From: Hyphomicrobiales bacterium
Lineage (GTDB): Bacteria > Pseudomonadota > Alphaproteobacteria > Rhizobiales > Xanthobacteraceae
NCBI GenBank assembly: GCA_003135415.1
Contig: PLBP01000035.1
Coordinates: 90,379 to 154,378, forward strand
Direction: 5' to 3'
Length of the DNA stretch: 64,000 nucleotides
How positions within the stretch are numbered: position 1 is the stretch's first letter; every line of letters starts with the position of its first letter. The notes under the pieces were generated by a model. That model was not told the DNA's origin. It saw only the letters and a list, made by a program, of their open reading frames with translations, and ran no database searches. Positions 1 through 8,237 of this stretch are shown here, piece by piece. The position numbers and the translations under genes were made by a program.

Positions 1-718
1 CCGCGTTCCAGGTGTTGTAGCTCGGGATCGAGAAGCCGGTGAAGGGCAAAGCTACGCCCGAGCTGAAAGTCGTCGCTCCCTTGTCGACATTGAAGCGGCC
101 ATAAGCACCGGAGATATACGCACCCCAATCCTTCGCGAAATAGCTGCTCGGGATTACGTACTTCGCATTGATCTCGTAGTACTCGCTGGCCTTGTGATAG
201 TTCAGCAGGTTCGGCGAGTAATAGATGGCGCCACCGATCGAGAGAGCGTCGGTAACGGCATAGGTCGCCTTGCCGTAGACTTCGCCGAAGTCGCTGGTGA
301 ATCCGCCGAGCGCAGCCGGCAGGCTCTTCGGATAGAGATAATAGATGTAGCCGAGGTCGAAGCTCCACTTGCCGACGGTCGGACGCCAACCGCCGTAGAG
401 ATCAACTTCCGCGCTCGGGCTGTTCAAGCAGTAACCGGGGCAAGCCGACACGAAGTCGATGCCGGTGCCGGCGACGCCGAGGTAGAGTTCCTTGTAGTGC
501 GGCTCGAAGTAAGCCGTACCCGTCGCGCCGTGGTTCGACTGCGTGATGCCACGGAAAATGTAGTCGCTCATGATGCCGCCGCCGAAGGCGATATCCCAAT
601 CAGGTGCAGCAGGCGCGGGCGCCGCTTTCACGGGCATGTCCGCCGCGAGCGCCTGTCCAGAAAGTGCCAGCGCGAACGCACCGGCCCCCAAAATTGCCGT
701 CAAACCAGTCTTGCGCAT
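1..718 (-). CDS. TorF-type outer membrane porin (Gcw_chp family), C-terminus outside window
   Basis: The encoded protein begins with a signal peptide (MRKTGLTAILGAGAFALALS, ending near SGQALA) followed by an Ala/Pro linker. Aromatic-rich alternating strands then start with DWDIAFGGGIMSDYIFRGIT. This opening (GG.. SDY.FRG.. S..) is the hallmark of the Gcw_chp / TIGR02001 family of putative beta-barrel porins in the outer membrane. A loop with two close cysteines (ACPGYCL) lies near residue 95. The ATG is preceded by a GGGGGTC ribosome site. About 239 residues are visible and the gene runs off the left edge, so the final strands are missing. The substrate is unknown; members are annotated only as putative porins. 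It stands alone, divergent from the DUF2865 gene. Confidence 0.8.
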   Translation of the reverse strand, partial: MRKTGLTAILGAGAFALALSGQALAADMPVKAAPAPAAPDWDIAFGGGIMSDYIFRGITQSNHGATGTAYFEPHYKELYLGVAGTGIDFVSACPGYCLNSPSAEVDLYGGWRPTVGKWSFDLGYIYYLYPKSLPAALGGFTSDFGEVYGKATYAVTDALSIGGAIYYSPNLLNYHKASEYYEINAKYVIPSSYFAKDWGAYISGAYGRFNVDKGATTFSSGVALPFTGFSIPSYNTWNA

Positions 719-1244
719 GATGACCCCCAAGTTCTTAACTCGTGACGGAGCTGGCCGGACCGAAAACTACGCCAAACAAAACGGCCGATTGACCCCGTCT
801 TTCACCGGCAAAGTTCGAATAATGGCGCGATTTCAGCAACCGCAGAATTTGATCAACCTGCTTATTTCGCGGGCAAAAGGGCCCTTTCGGCGATGGTTTC
901 CAAAACGCGTGACAAAAATGACACAGAAAACGCTCGGAAATCGTAGACTTATGGCCGGTCCAGGGGCTGCGGCCCGGCTATCCACAGGCTTCGCAGCCAT
1001 TCTCGCAAGTCCATTCCGTCGAATCGTCCGGTAAGCCCCTTAGCGGTCTCATTGCCGGATCTCGGCCGCGATCATCAGCTGGCTCGTCACGTAGCTCGAT
1101 GGCCGGGCTCGCCGTGACGACAAACGAAGAGGAAAAGCCGGCCATGATGGGAGAATCGGCGCCGCTTCCCGCATCCTTGCCTTCATACTTCGGTCAATGT
1201 TTGCTGCGCTCCTTCGGCCAACTGACGCGGAATCCGACCGGCGC
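719..1244. other. Intergenic region between two divergent genes
   Basis: No convincing gene is seen in this 526-base stretch. Two open frames cross it, one ending near 1034 on the plus strand and one from 1333 to 1049 on the minus strand. Both overlap the starts of the flanking genes and have Arg/Ala/Ser-rich products typical of antisense frames in GC-rich DNA. The part next to the porin (about 720-900) is A-rich on the plus strand and presumably carries the porin promoter and leader. No clear -35/-10 pair or terminator hairpin was recognised. Confidence 0.5.
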
Positions 1245-2423
1245 ATGAACCCGACCCGCCTCGCAAATCTCACGGCTGTTTGTCTGCTCGCCCTCCTCGG
1301 CGAAGCTGCGGCGCAGCCGATGCCGCCCGGCAATGTTCCAGGCGGCGCGCCGCCCGGCGTCTATGTGCCGCCACCGCTTCCCGGGCAGCCGGGTACGACC
1401 AATTCCGCCTGCGTCCGGCTCGAAACCGAGCTCGCGCGGATCGACGGCGGAAACGCCGGTTCCGACAACGCCCGCAGCTACGAGGACGCAATCGCCCGCC
1501 AACGCTTCGAACTCGATCAGACCACCGCGCAGGGACGCCGCGTGGGATGCGATTCCGGCGGCGGCTTCTTCCTGTTCAGCAGCCCGAAGCCGCCACAATG
1601 CGACCAGATCAACGCGCAGATCACGCGCATGCGCAGCAATCTCGACCGCATGATCTCGGAGATGAACCAGAGGCGCGGCGGCGGCATGGATTTGAACCGC
1701 GACCAGCAGCGCCGGCAGATCGTCGCGGCCCTGCAGCAGAACAATTGCGGCTCGCAATACCGGAGCGCGCCGCCGCAGCAGGCCACGCGCCAGCGCGGCT
1801 TCCTCGAGACGCTGTTCGGCGGCTGGCGCGAGGAGAGCGACATCAACGCATCCCCGCTCGATCTTCCCTCCTCCTCCGGCTCTACCTTCAAGACCGTATG
1901 CGTGCGGACCTGCGACGGCTATTATTTCCCGATCAGCTACGCCACCGTCGTCTCGCGCTTCGGGGAAGATGAGCGGACCTGCAAGCGCCTCTGCCCGGCG
2001 GCGGATGTCGTGCTCTACACGCATCGCAATCCGGGCGAGGAGATCGAGCAGGCGGTATCGATCAGCGGCAGGCCCTATACGGAATTGCCGACGGCCTTCA
2101 AATACCGGCAGGAATATAATTCGGCCTGCTCGTGCCGCGCGGCGGGGCAGAGTTGGGCGGATGCGCTGGGTGTCGGCCGCGACGCCACGGTACAGCAGGG
2201 CGACATTGTCGTCACCGAGGAGCGAGCGAGGCAATTGGCGCAGCCGCGCGCGGCAAGCCAGCCCGTCCGTGGCGGCACGGCGAACACACCCGGCCAGCCT
2301 GCCGGCTCCGGCCAGCCGTCGACCGGCGGCGACGCGGCGCAGCAGGCCCAACCGGATCAAGCGGCGCCCACGGGCGAGCGCAAGGTGCGCACGGTCGGTC
2401 CGCAATTTTATCCGGTGCGTTGA
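1245..2423 (+). CDS. DUF2865 domain-containing exported protein
   Basis: This is a 392-residue protein with an N-terminal signal sequence (MNPTRLANLTAVCLLALLGE, cut near AAAQ). A Pro/Gly-rich spacer and a Glu/Gln/Arg-rich helical part follow (about residues 40-160). The conserved DUF2865 region comes next, at about 200-320: VCVRTCDGYYFPISY, then CKRLCP, and later a CSC pair. The cysteine pattern suggests disulfide bonds in the periplasm. The C-terminus is low complexity (Gly/Gln/Ala/Pro). The start at ATG 1245 was chosen over an upstream frame because it begins the signal peptide. It converges on gltX with four bases between the two stop codons. The family is frequent in rhizobia and has no established function. 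Confidence 0.75.
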   Translation: MNPTRLANLTAVCLLALLGEAAAQPMPPGNVPGGAPPGVYVPPPLPGQPGTTNSACVRLETELARIDGGNAGSDNARSYEDAIARQRFELDQTTAQGRRVGCDSGGGFFLFSSPKPPQCDQINAQITRMRSNLDRMISEMNQRRGGGMDLNRDQQRRQIVAALQQNNCGSQYRSAPPQQATRQRGFLETLFGGWREESDINASPLDLPSSSGSTFKTVCVRTCDGYYFPISYATVVSRFGEDERTCKRLCPAADVVLYTHRNPGEEIEQAVSISGRPYTELPTAFKYRQEYNSACSCRAAGQSWADALGVGRDATVQQGDIVVTEERARQLAQPRAASQPVRGGTANTPGQPAGSGQPSTGGDAAQQAQPDQAAPTGERKVRTVGPQFYPVR

Positions 2424-2427
2424 TCCT

Positions 2428-3789
2428 CTAAACCTTTTTGCCCTGAAGCCTCGCGGCCGTACGCGTGCGACCGATAAACGGCAAAAGCGCGCGCAGTTCC
2501 GGCCCCCTCTCCTCACCGGTGAGCGCGATGCGGAGTGGATGAAACAACGCCCGCCCGCTCTTTCCCGTCGCCTTTTTGATCGCTTCGACGAAGGCGTCCC
2601 AGTTTGCTTTTTCCCAGGTCACCTCGTTCCAAGGCTCCGGCGGCAGTGCTGCGGCGGCGCTTTTGCAAATTTCGAGATCCGCAGGCGAAAGCACCGGCGA
2701 AATCGCTTCGTTCGCCACCCGCCACCACAGGGCGGCTTCCGCAAAGCGGGAAAGATTACCGCGCACCGCCTCCCAGAAGCTGCTTCCGCCACCGACTCCG
2801 AGCTTCTCGAGCCGGGGGGCGGCGCTGTCGTAGGCCATTGCATGCAGCGTGCGAGCGGTGAGCGCTTCGAGATCGGCGGGGTCGAAGCGCGCGGGGCCGT
2901 GAGAAATGCGGGCGAAGTCGATTTTCGAAGCAAGCGCGTCCAAACTTTGCACGGGCTCGACGGCCCCGGCCGTGCCGACCAGCACCGCGGCACTCGCCAC
3001 CGCGAGCGGCTCCAGGCCCGACGCGCGGAGCGCCTGCAACGACAGATGCCCGAGGCGTTTCGACATCCCCTCACCGCCCGGCAGCGTCAGCAGGTTATGG
3101 TGCGCGAAGCGCGGGGGCTTGGCGCCGAGGGATTCGAACATTTCGATTTGTGCAGCACTATTGGTGAGATGATCCTCGCCGCGGATGATGTGGGTGACGC
3201 CCATCTCGATATCGTCGATCACCGAGGTGAGCGAATAGAGCCAGGTGCCGTCGGCGCGGCGGGCGACCGGATCGGAGAGCGAGGCGGTGTCGATCTCGAC
3301 GTGTCCGCGCACGAGATCGTCCCAGGCGATTTTTTTTCGCTCGAGCTTGAAGCGGAAATAGGGTTTCTTGCCTTCGGCTTCCAATTTCGCGCGCTCGGCA
3401 TCGGTGAGCTTCAGCGCCGCACGGTCATAGACCGGCGGCTGGTGCGCGGCGAGCTGGCGGCGGCGGCGGAATTCCAGTTCCTCTTCGGTTTCAAAGCAGG
3501 CGTAGATCCGGCCCTCGGCGCGCAGGCGATCGAAGGCCGCGTCATAGAGCGCGGTGCGCGCGGACTGGCGCTCTACGCGATCCGGGGGAATGCCGAGCCA
3601 GGCGAGATCCTCGCCGATGGCGGCGACAAAGCGCTCCTCCGAACGCGCGCGGTCGGTATCGTCGAGGCGAAGGATAAACGTCCCCCCCTCGCGCCGGGCG
3701 TAAAGCGCATTCAGAAGCGCGGTGCGCGCATTGCCCACATGCAGGAGTCCGGTCGGCGACGGGGCGAAGCGGACGATCGGGGGCGGCAT
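2428..3789 (-). CDS. gltX: Glutamyl-tRNA synthetase (GltX paralogue)
   Basis: This class I aminoacyl-tRNA synthetase of 453 residues charges tRNA with glutamate in the cytosol. It starts MPPPIVRFAPSPTG and carries a HIGH-type motif (LLHVGNARTALL) near residue 15. The glutamate-recognition stretch LRLDDTDRAR, the core segment IRGEDHLTNSAAQ and the KMSKS-type loop GEGMSKRLG follow. The length fits the shorter of the two GltX paralogues that many alphaproteobacteria carry. Such genomes often lack GlnRS and use the GatCAB route, with one paralogue sometimes favouring tRNA-Gln; that specificity cannot be read here. The start was placed at ATG 3789 because the motif order begins there; the frame extends 12 codons upstream. 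Confidence 0.92.
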   Translation of the reverse strand: MPPPIVRFAPSPTGLLHVGNARTALLNALYARREGGTFILRLDDTDRARSEERFVAAIGEDLAWLGIPPDRVERQSARTALYDAAFDRLRAEGRIYACFETEEELEFRRRRQLAAHQPPVYDRAALKLTDAERAKLEAEGKKPYFRFKLERKKIAWDDLVRGHVEIDTASLSDPVARRADGTWLYSLTSVIDDIEMGVTHIIRGEDHLTNSAAQIEMFESLGAKPPRFAHHNLLTLPGGEGMSKRLGHLSLQALRASGLEPLAVASAAVLVGTAGAVEPVQSLDALASKIDFARISHGPARFDPADLEALTARTLHAMAYDSAAPRLEKLGVGGGSSFWEAVRGNLSRFAEAALWWRVANEAISPVLSPADLEICKSAAAALPPEPWNEVTWEKANWDAFVEAIKKATGKSGRALFHPLRIALTGEERGPELRALLPFIGRTRTAARLQGKKV

Positions 3790-3946
3790 GGGGCGGGGAT
3801 AACAGCCGGGCTGCGCGGGTTCCACTCTTCTTTTTCAGCGGGGGCGGCAGCCCTTCGCCGGCTGTGCGTATTTTGCCCCATTGAACTATTTCAAGGATGC
3901 GTGTGAATTTCTGAAATTCTTGGGATGACGTTTGTAGGGAGCGTCT

Positions 3947-4387
3947 ATGGGAACCAGATCGAAAAACCGCAAGGCCGGAATTTTTGCCGCAACGATCTTG
4001 CTTGCGCTGTTGACCGGGCCCGCCTATTCGCAGGAAAATCCCGATTCAAAGGTGGTGATCGATCCCGACACCCTCTATCAGAACAGGGAACTCGACCGCC
4101 GCTATCACGAAATCCTCAACCGCCAGCCTGACGGAAAAGAGGCTCATGATCCGTGGGGAAGCGTGCGCGCCTCCGAGACGAAGCCGAAGGACGATAAAAA
4201 CATTCGACGACGGGGACGAAGTAGAAGCTTTCCGAAGAGACCGCCCGCAGGCAGCTTCGTAGATTTTTTTCAATACGAACCCGTACCGCGTTCACCCGGA
4301 GTGCCCCCGCCCTGCGAGCCACCATTGCCGGATTTTTTTGGCGCGGAATTCGTCGTCTTCTTCTTGGCGCTCGCCGTCCCATCTTGA
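3947..4387 (+). CDS. Small exported protein, probably frameshifted near its C-terminus
   Basis: The start ATG follows a TAGGGAGCGTCT ribosome site. The product has a clear signal peptide (basic MGTRSKNRKAG, hydrophobic IFAATILLALLTGP, cut near YSQ), then a short acidic/basic region (DPDTLYQNRELDRRYHEIL) and DPWGSVR. This plan resembles small rhizobial exported proteins that end soon after a DPW..VR motif. In the DNA as given, the frame after the A5 run at 4196-4200 continues into an Arg/Pro/Phe-rich tail to 4387 that overlaps the opposite-strand gene. One extra A in that run would end the protein at a TAG at 4222-4224 (about 91 residues, tail DDKKHSTTGTK). I therefore suspect a one-base indel. 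Function unknown. Confidence 0.55.
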   Translation: MGTRSKNRKAGIFAATILLALLTGPAYSQENPDSKVVIDPDTLYQNRELDRRYHEILNRQPDGKEAHDPWGSVRASETKPKDDKNIRRRGRSRSFPKRPPAGSFVDFFQYEPVPRSPGVPPPCEPPLPDFFGAEFVVFFLALAVPS

Positions 4388-4467
4388 TTTTGCGCCCAAG
4401 CGGCGGGGGCGGCGCTCAAGAGTAGAAGAGCAACGCACGACGATGAAATGACGGCACGAAATGACAT
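4270..4467 (-). CDS. Small exported low-complexity protein
   Basis: This 65-residue product starts at an ATG preceded by a good GGGAGG site. A signal peptide (MSFRAVISSSCVALLLLSAA, cut near PAAWAQ) is followed by about 40 residues rich in Lys, Ser, Gly and Thr, with no recognisable domain. It would be a small basic periplasmic or secreted peptide. It lies on the opposite strand to the tail of the preceding gene; the conflict disappears if that gene is corrected for its suspected frameshift. The family is not recognised. Confidence 0.5.
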   Translation of the reverse strand: MSFRAVISSSCVALLLLSAAPAAWAQNQDGTASAKKKTTNSAPKKSGNGGSQGGGTPGERGTGSY

Positions 4468-4560
4468 GATTAGCCTCCCTGCATCGGCGCCTGTGCCGGC
4501 ACCATTCATCATCAAGTTAGCACTGCAATCCACGCGATCGAAACAAAAAGCGCCGTTTCG

Positions 4561-6294
4561 CTAAAAATCCACCACCTCGTTCCGCGTCGGCACCGCGCCC
4601 GCAACCAGCGAATGATCCGGCTTCGCCGGCGCCGTTCCGGGATCGCGGAATTTGTTCACGATCGGATAGCGGCGGTCACGGCCGAAACTCTTCAGTGTCA
4701 CCTTGACGCCGGGCGCGGCCTGGCGCCGCTTGTACTCGGCGGAGTAGAGCATCCGCTCGACGCGCTTCACCGTTTCCACGTCGAAGCCCGCGGCCGCGAT
4801 CTTGGCGACCGATTCTTCGTGTTCGACGAGCCGCTGCAAAATGCCGTCGAGCACCTCGTAGGGCGGCAGCGAATCCTGGTCCTTCTGGTTCTCGCGCAAT
4901 TCCGCCGTCGGCGCCTTGGTCAGAATGTTTTGCGGGATCACCGCGCCCGTGGGCCCAAGCGCGCCGTGGGGCCGCCAGCGGTTGCGGAGCGCCGCCAGGC
5001 GAAACACCTCGGTCTTGTACAAATCCTTGATCGGGTTGAAGCCGCCGTTCATGTCGCCATAGAGCGTGGCGTAGCCGACCGACATTTCCGACTTGTTGCC
5101 GGTTGTCACCACCATCGGCCCGAACTTGTTCGAGATCGACATCAGGATGGTGCCGCGCGCGCGCGCCTGCAAATTCTCCTCGGTGGTGTCGCGCTTCTGG
5201 CCCTTGAATTGGGCGGCGAGTGCCGCCTCCAACCCCTCCACCGCCGGTGCGATCGGAATCGTGTCGTAGCGGAGACCCAGCGCCTTGGCGCAACCTTCCG
5301 CGTCGGCGAGAGAGGCGCGCGAAGTAAACTTGTAAGGCAGCATCACAGCGTGCACGCGCTGCGGCCCGAGCGCATCGGCGGCGAGCGCCGCGCAAAGTGC
5401 GGAGTCGACGCCGCCGGAAAGCCCGAGCACGACGCCGGGAAAGCCGTTCTTCTCGACATAGTCGCGAAGGCCCATGACGCAGGCGGCGTAGTCGGCCTCG
5501 TCCGCTTCCAGGAGCGGTGCCTGCGGGCCGGCCGTGCATTTCCACGCGCCACCCTCGCGCCGCCATTCGGTGAGCGCGACTTCCTCCTGGAAACCGGAAA
5601 GCTGGAAGGCGAGCGAGTGGTCGGCGTTGAGCCCGAAGGACGCGCCCTCGAACACGAGTTCGTCCTGGCCGCCGAGTTGGTTGACGTAAATGAGCGGCAG
5701 ACTCGACTCGACGACGCGGGGCACGGCGATGTTGAGGCGCTCGTTGACGACGCCGCGGCGGTAGGGCGAGGCGTTGGTGACGAGCAGGATTTCGCCGCCG
5801 GTCTCGGCGATGCACTCGACCGGCTCCGGCCGCCAGATATCCTCGCAAATCGGAATGCCGATGCGCACACCGCGAAAATTCACCGGCCCCGGCAAGGGGC
5901 CAGGCTGAAACACGCGCTTTTCATCGAACACGCCGTAGTTCGGCAGATCCACCTTGAAGCGCAGTCCCGTGATTCGGCCTCCGTCCAAAAGCGCCACGGC
6001 GTTGTAGAGCTTGCCGTCCTGCAGCCACGGCGTGCCGATCAGCATCGCCGGGCCGCCGTCCTTTGTTTCGCGCGCGAGCTGCTCGATGGCGCTCCGGCAT
6101 GCCGCCTGGAAGGCGGGCTTCAGCACCAAATCCTCCGGCGGGTAGCCCGCGATAAACAGCTCGGAGAAAATTACGAGATCGGCGCCTGCTGCCCGCGCGC
6201 GCGCGCGGCGCGCTTTCTCGGCGTTGCCGGCGACGTCGCCGACGACGGGATTGAGCTGCGCAACCGCGAGCTTGAGCGTGGTGGGCTCGTTCAT
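4561..6294 (-). CDS. nadE: Glutamine-dependent NAD+ synthetase
   Basis: This two-domain enzyme of 577 residues makes NAD+ from nicotinic acid adenine dinucleotide, ATP and glutamine, the last step of NAD synthesis. Residues 1-250 are a nitrilase-fold glutaminase with the E-K-C triad visible: E45 in FSELFIAGYPPEDL, K114 in RFKVDLPNYGVFD and C150 in PICEDIW. Residues 270-577 are the synthetase, with the PP-loop LGLSGGVDSAL at about 290-300 and the TTGNKSEMSVGY and DLYKTEVF motifs downstream. The length is normal for the single-chain glutamine-dependent form. It stands alone on the minus strand, followed downstream by the small exported protein gene. Confidence 0.95.
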   Translation of the reverse strand: MNEPTTLKLAVAQLNPVVGDVAGNAEKARRARARAAGADLVIFSELFIAGYPPEDLVLKPAFQAACRSAIEQLARETKDGGPAMLIGTPWLQDGKLYNAVALLDGGRITGLRFKVDLPNYGVFDEKRVFQPGPLPGPVNFRGVRIGIPICEDIWRPEPVECIAETGGEILLVTNASPYRRGVVNERLNIAVPRVVESSLPLIYVNQLGGQDELVFEGASFGLNADHSLAFQLSGFQEEVALTEWRREGGAWKCTAGPQAPLLEADEADYAACVMGLRDYVEKNGFPGVVLGLSGGVDSALCAALAADALGPQRVHAVMLPYKFTSRASLADAEGCAKALGLRYDTIPIAPAVEGLEAALAAQFKGQKRDTTEENLQARARGTILMSISNKFGPMVVTTGNKSEMSVGYATLYGDMNGGFNPIKDLYKTEVFRLAALRNRWRPHGALGPTGAVIPQNILTKAPTAELRENQKDQDSLPPYEVLDGILQRLVEHEESVAKIAAAGFDVETVKRVERMLYSAEYKRRQAAPGVKVTLKSFGRDRRYPIVNKFRDPGTAPAKPDHSLVAGAVPTRNEVVDF

Positions 6295-6360
6295 GGCTTG
6301 GGTTTAAACCCGCGTCCCGCGTGCAGCAATGGCACTCAAAACACGGCGGTCGCTTCTTAT

Positions 6361-6490
6361 CCCTCCCCTTGCAGGGGAGGGTAGCGAGCGGCAAATGCCG
6401 CGAGCAGGGTGGGGTGAACCGCATGCGATTTTGATCCCCACCCGGCCGCTCGCTTTGCTCGCGGCCACCCTCCCCAAAAAATGGGGAGGG
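6361..6490. repeat. Palindromic intergenic repeat element
   Basis: The spacer between nadE and the next gene holds two hairpins. One has 8-bp arms CCCTCCCC/GGGGAGGG at 6361-6381. The other has the same 8-bp arms around an A-rich loop at 6468-6490. Between them are GC-rich inverted segments (GAGCGGC... GCCGCTCG, GGTGGGGTG... CCCCACCC). This layout, roughly symmetrical with CCCTCCCC ends, is typical of the short palindromic elements scattered between genes in rhizobial chromosomes. A related block lies at 8238-8513. It codes for nothing recognisable. Confidence 0.7.
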
Positions 6491-6497
6491 ATGATCA

Positions 6498-7432
6498 TCA
6501 GTGATCCGCTGTCCGCATTCCCGCAGGGCCAGCTTTCAGCTTGATCTCGCCGGTGCGCCGCAGGCTGTCGCCGGTAAAGCGGAAGACCTGCAATTCCTTC
6601 TCGACCATGCACTGCACAAGGATCGTCTTCTGGTCGCGGCTCCATGCCACCCCCTGACACCAATGACCGACCGATGCTTCCGCAACGAGCGAGAGCCGCG
6701 TGCCCTCCATGGCGAAGACTTTGAGCAGGCCGTTGTCGTGGAAGAAGGGCGAGGACTTCGGCTTGTCCGAGCCGTTCATCGCGGTGACGGCGACGAAGTC
6801 GCCCTTCGGCGACATCGAAATGCCCTCGGGCGTTTGCCCGACCGAGATGGTGTCGACGATGCGCGGCGGCAGCGCATTCATATCGACGACGCTGATCACG
6901 TCGATGTCGCCCTGCCTGCCGCCCGAATTGCCGATGACGGCGACGTCGCCCTTCGGCGAAATTCCGATGCCGTAGGGGCGAAAGCCGCCCGTCATGTCGC
7001 GCTTGGTGTATTCGACATTATTGCCGTCGATCTTCAGGATCGAAATCTTGTGATCGTTTTCACGGGTGACGAGTGCCGTCTTGCCGTCGGGCGAAAATGC
7101 CACGTTGCAGGTGCCGGACTTCTCGTCGCCGAGCGAAATCTTGCCGGCGGCGCGGCGACGACGAGCGCATAGGTCTCGTCATGGGAGACGGCGACCGATT
7201 GCGGCGGACCGACCACGCTCACGGGCGCCGGCACCTCGCCCACCACCCTGGACGGCGAGACGCCGAGGTCGATGACCGTGACGTAATCCGGCACGATCTC
7301 CGCCGGCACGCTATTGACGCCCTCGACAAGCACGGCGTTGCCGTCATTGGCGGACACCGCGAGCTGCGCCAGTGCGCCGGATGAGAGCAATGGAACGATC
7401 GCGAGCGCGCCCGCGATCAAGCGGATATGCAT
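6498..7432 (-). pseudogene. YncE-like beta-propeller protein, frame broken and probably internally deleted
   Basis: The gene starts at ATG 7432 behind a strong GGGAGGAATTCC site. The signal peptide is MHIRLIAGALAIVPLLSSGA, followed by QLAVSANDGNAVLVEGV and SVAVSHDETYALVVAA. Around 7130-7165 that frame becomes nonsense. A second frame takes over and reads GKISLGDEKSG, VAFSPDGKTALVTREND, RPYGIGISPKGD, VGQTPEGISMSPKGD and VGHWCQGVAWSRD to the stop at 6498. Both halves are clearly blades of one secreted beta-propeller of the YncE/lactonase type. The spliced length (about 310) is shorter than I expect for this family, and the junction falls where a propeller would continue for further repeats. An out-of-frame internal deletion is therefore more likely than a single-base error. 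Confidence 0.65.
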
Positions 7433-7609
7433 GGAATTCCTCCCGCCCGGTTTTCGTTGACCCAGGCGGAAGGGCCGGGCCCCCGACCGCTCGCCTAACT
7501 GTAACACCGCCAACGCCGCCGGGCTTCCCTCACCCACGCTTCAGCGCGAAAACAGCGGTGAAGCGCACGAGGCGCCGTGCTAGGCTTCGGAAAAATCGGG
7601 AGACTGGGG

Positions 7610-8203
7610 ATGCTCAAGAAGCTTTCGGCGCCAAAAGCGGCGCTCTTTCTCGCGGCACTCGCGGTTGGCTCCGCGCTGTTGACGAACTATGTCACTTACA
7701 TCCCGAATACCAACGATTTCCCCGCGCTCGGCGGCACGCCGCTCCTGCCTGGCATTTATTTTGGGCTCGTGATCTGCCTCGGTATTTTTCTATGGGAAGA
7801 AAGAAGGCCGCTCGAGCTTCTCGTTGTTCTCGTTGGCGTGGTGATCGCGTGGATCCTCGCCTACCGGACGGCGCTTTCGGTCCACGATTTCCTCAACCAA
7901 ACTCGCGCGGCAACGCCGGGCGTCGCCGAGTCCCCCTACAACTTCGCGATCACGGGACTGGTGTCCGGGTTGGTGGGAAGCCTCGGCACGGTAATTGCCG
8001 TCTCGCTCGCGAGCCCCGACTTTCGCGAGCAAAGCGATTGGCTGCGCACGATCGCGCTCGGCACCGTCGCCGGCGCGCTGCTGCACTTCGGCGATGCGAA
8101 GCCAGGGACTTTTCTGCCGCTGTTCATTGTCTGGCAGGCCGCGGTGGCGGCTTCCGTCGCCTACGGCCTCGTCACGAAGCCGAGGCCAAAGCGCAAGCGC
8201 TGA
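7610..8203 (+). CDS. Small integral membrane protein of unknown function
   Basis: The product has 197 residues if it starts at ATG 7610, which has GGGAGACTGGGG just upstream; an ATG at 7577 in the same frame is less well placed. It has about five hydrophobic segments: AALFLAALAVGSALLTNY, PGIYFGLVICLGIFLW, LLVVLVGVVIAWILAY, FAITGLVSGLVGSLGTVIAV and FLPLFIVWQAAVAASVAYG. A basic tail PRPKRKR follows. No catalytic motif is seen. It stands alone between a damaged gene and a repeat block, so context gives no clue to function. Confidence 0.65.
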   Translation: MLKKLSAPKAALFLAALAVGSALLTNYVTYIPNTNDFPALGGTPLLPGIYFGLVICLGIFLWEERRPLELLVVLVGVVIAWILAYRTALSVHDFLNQTRAATPGVAESPYNFAITGLVSGLVGSLGTVIAVSLASPDFREQSDWLRTIALGTVAGALLHFGDAKPGTFLPLFIVWQAAVAASVAYGLVTKPRPKRKR

Positions 8204-8237
8204 TTCGTCATGGCTGGGTTTGTCCCGGCAGCACCAC

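Noticed and set aside
1049..1333. Possible 94-residue minus-strand protein upstream of the DUF2865 gene
   Set aside because: It overlaps the signal peptide of the DUF2865 gene, has no ribosome site and its composition is that of an antisense frame.
1969..3906. A 645-codon open frame on the plus strand
   Set aside because: It runs out of frame through the DUF2865 gene and antisense to gltX. Its start is within the real gene and the product is Arg/Ser-rich.
4612..6384. A 590-codon open frame on the plus strand
   Set aside because: It is antisense to nadE and rich in Arg, His and Ala, without motifs.
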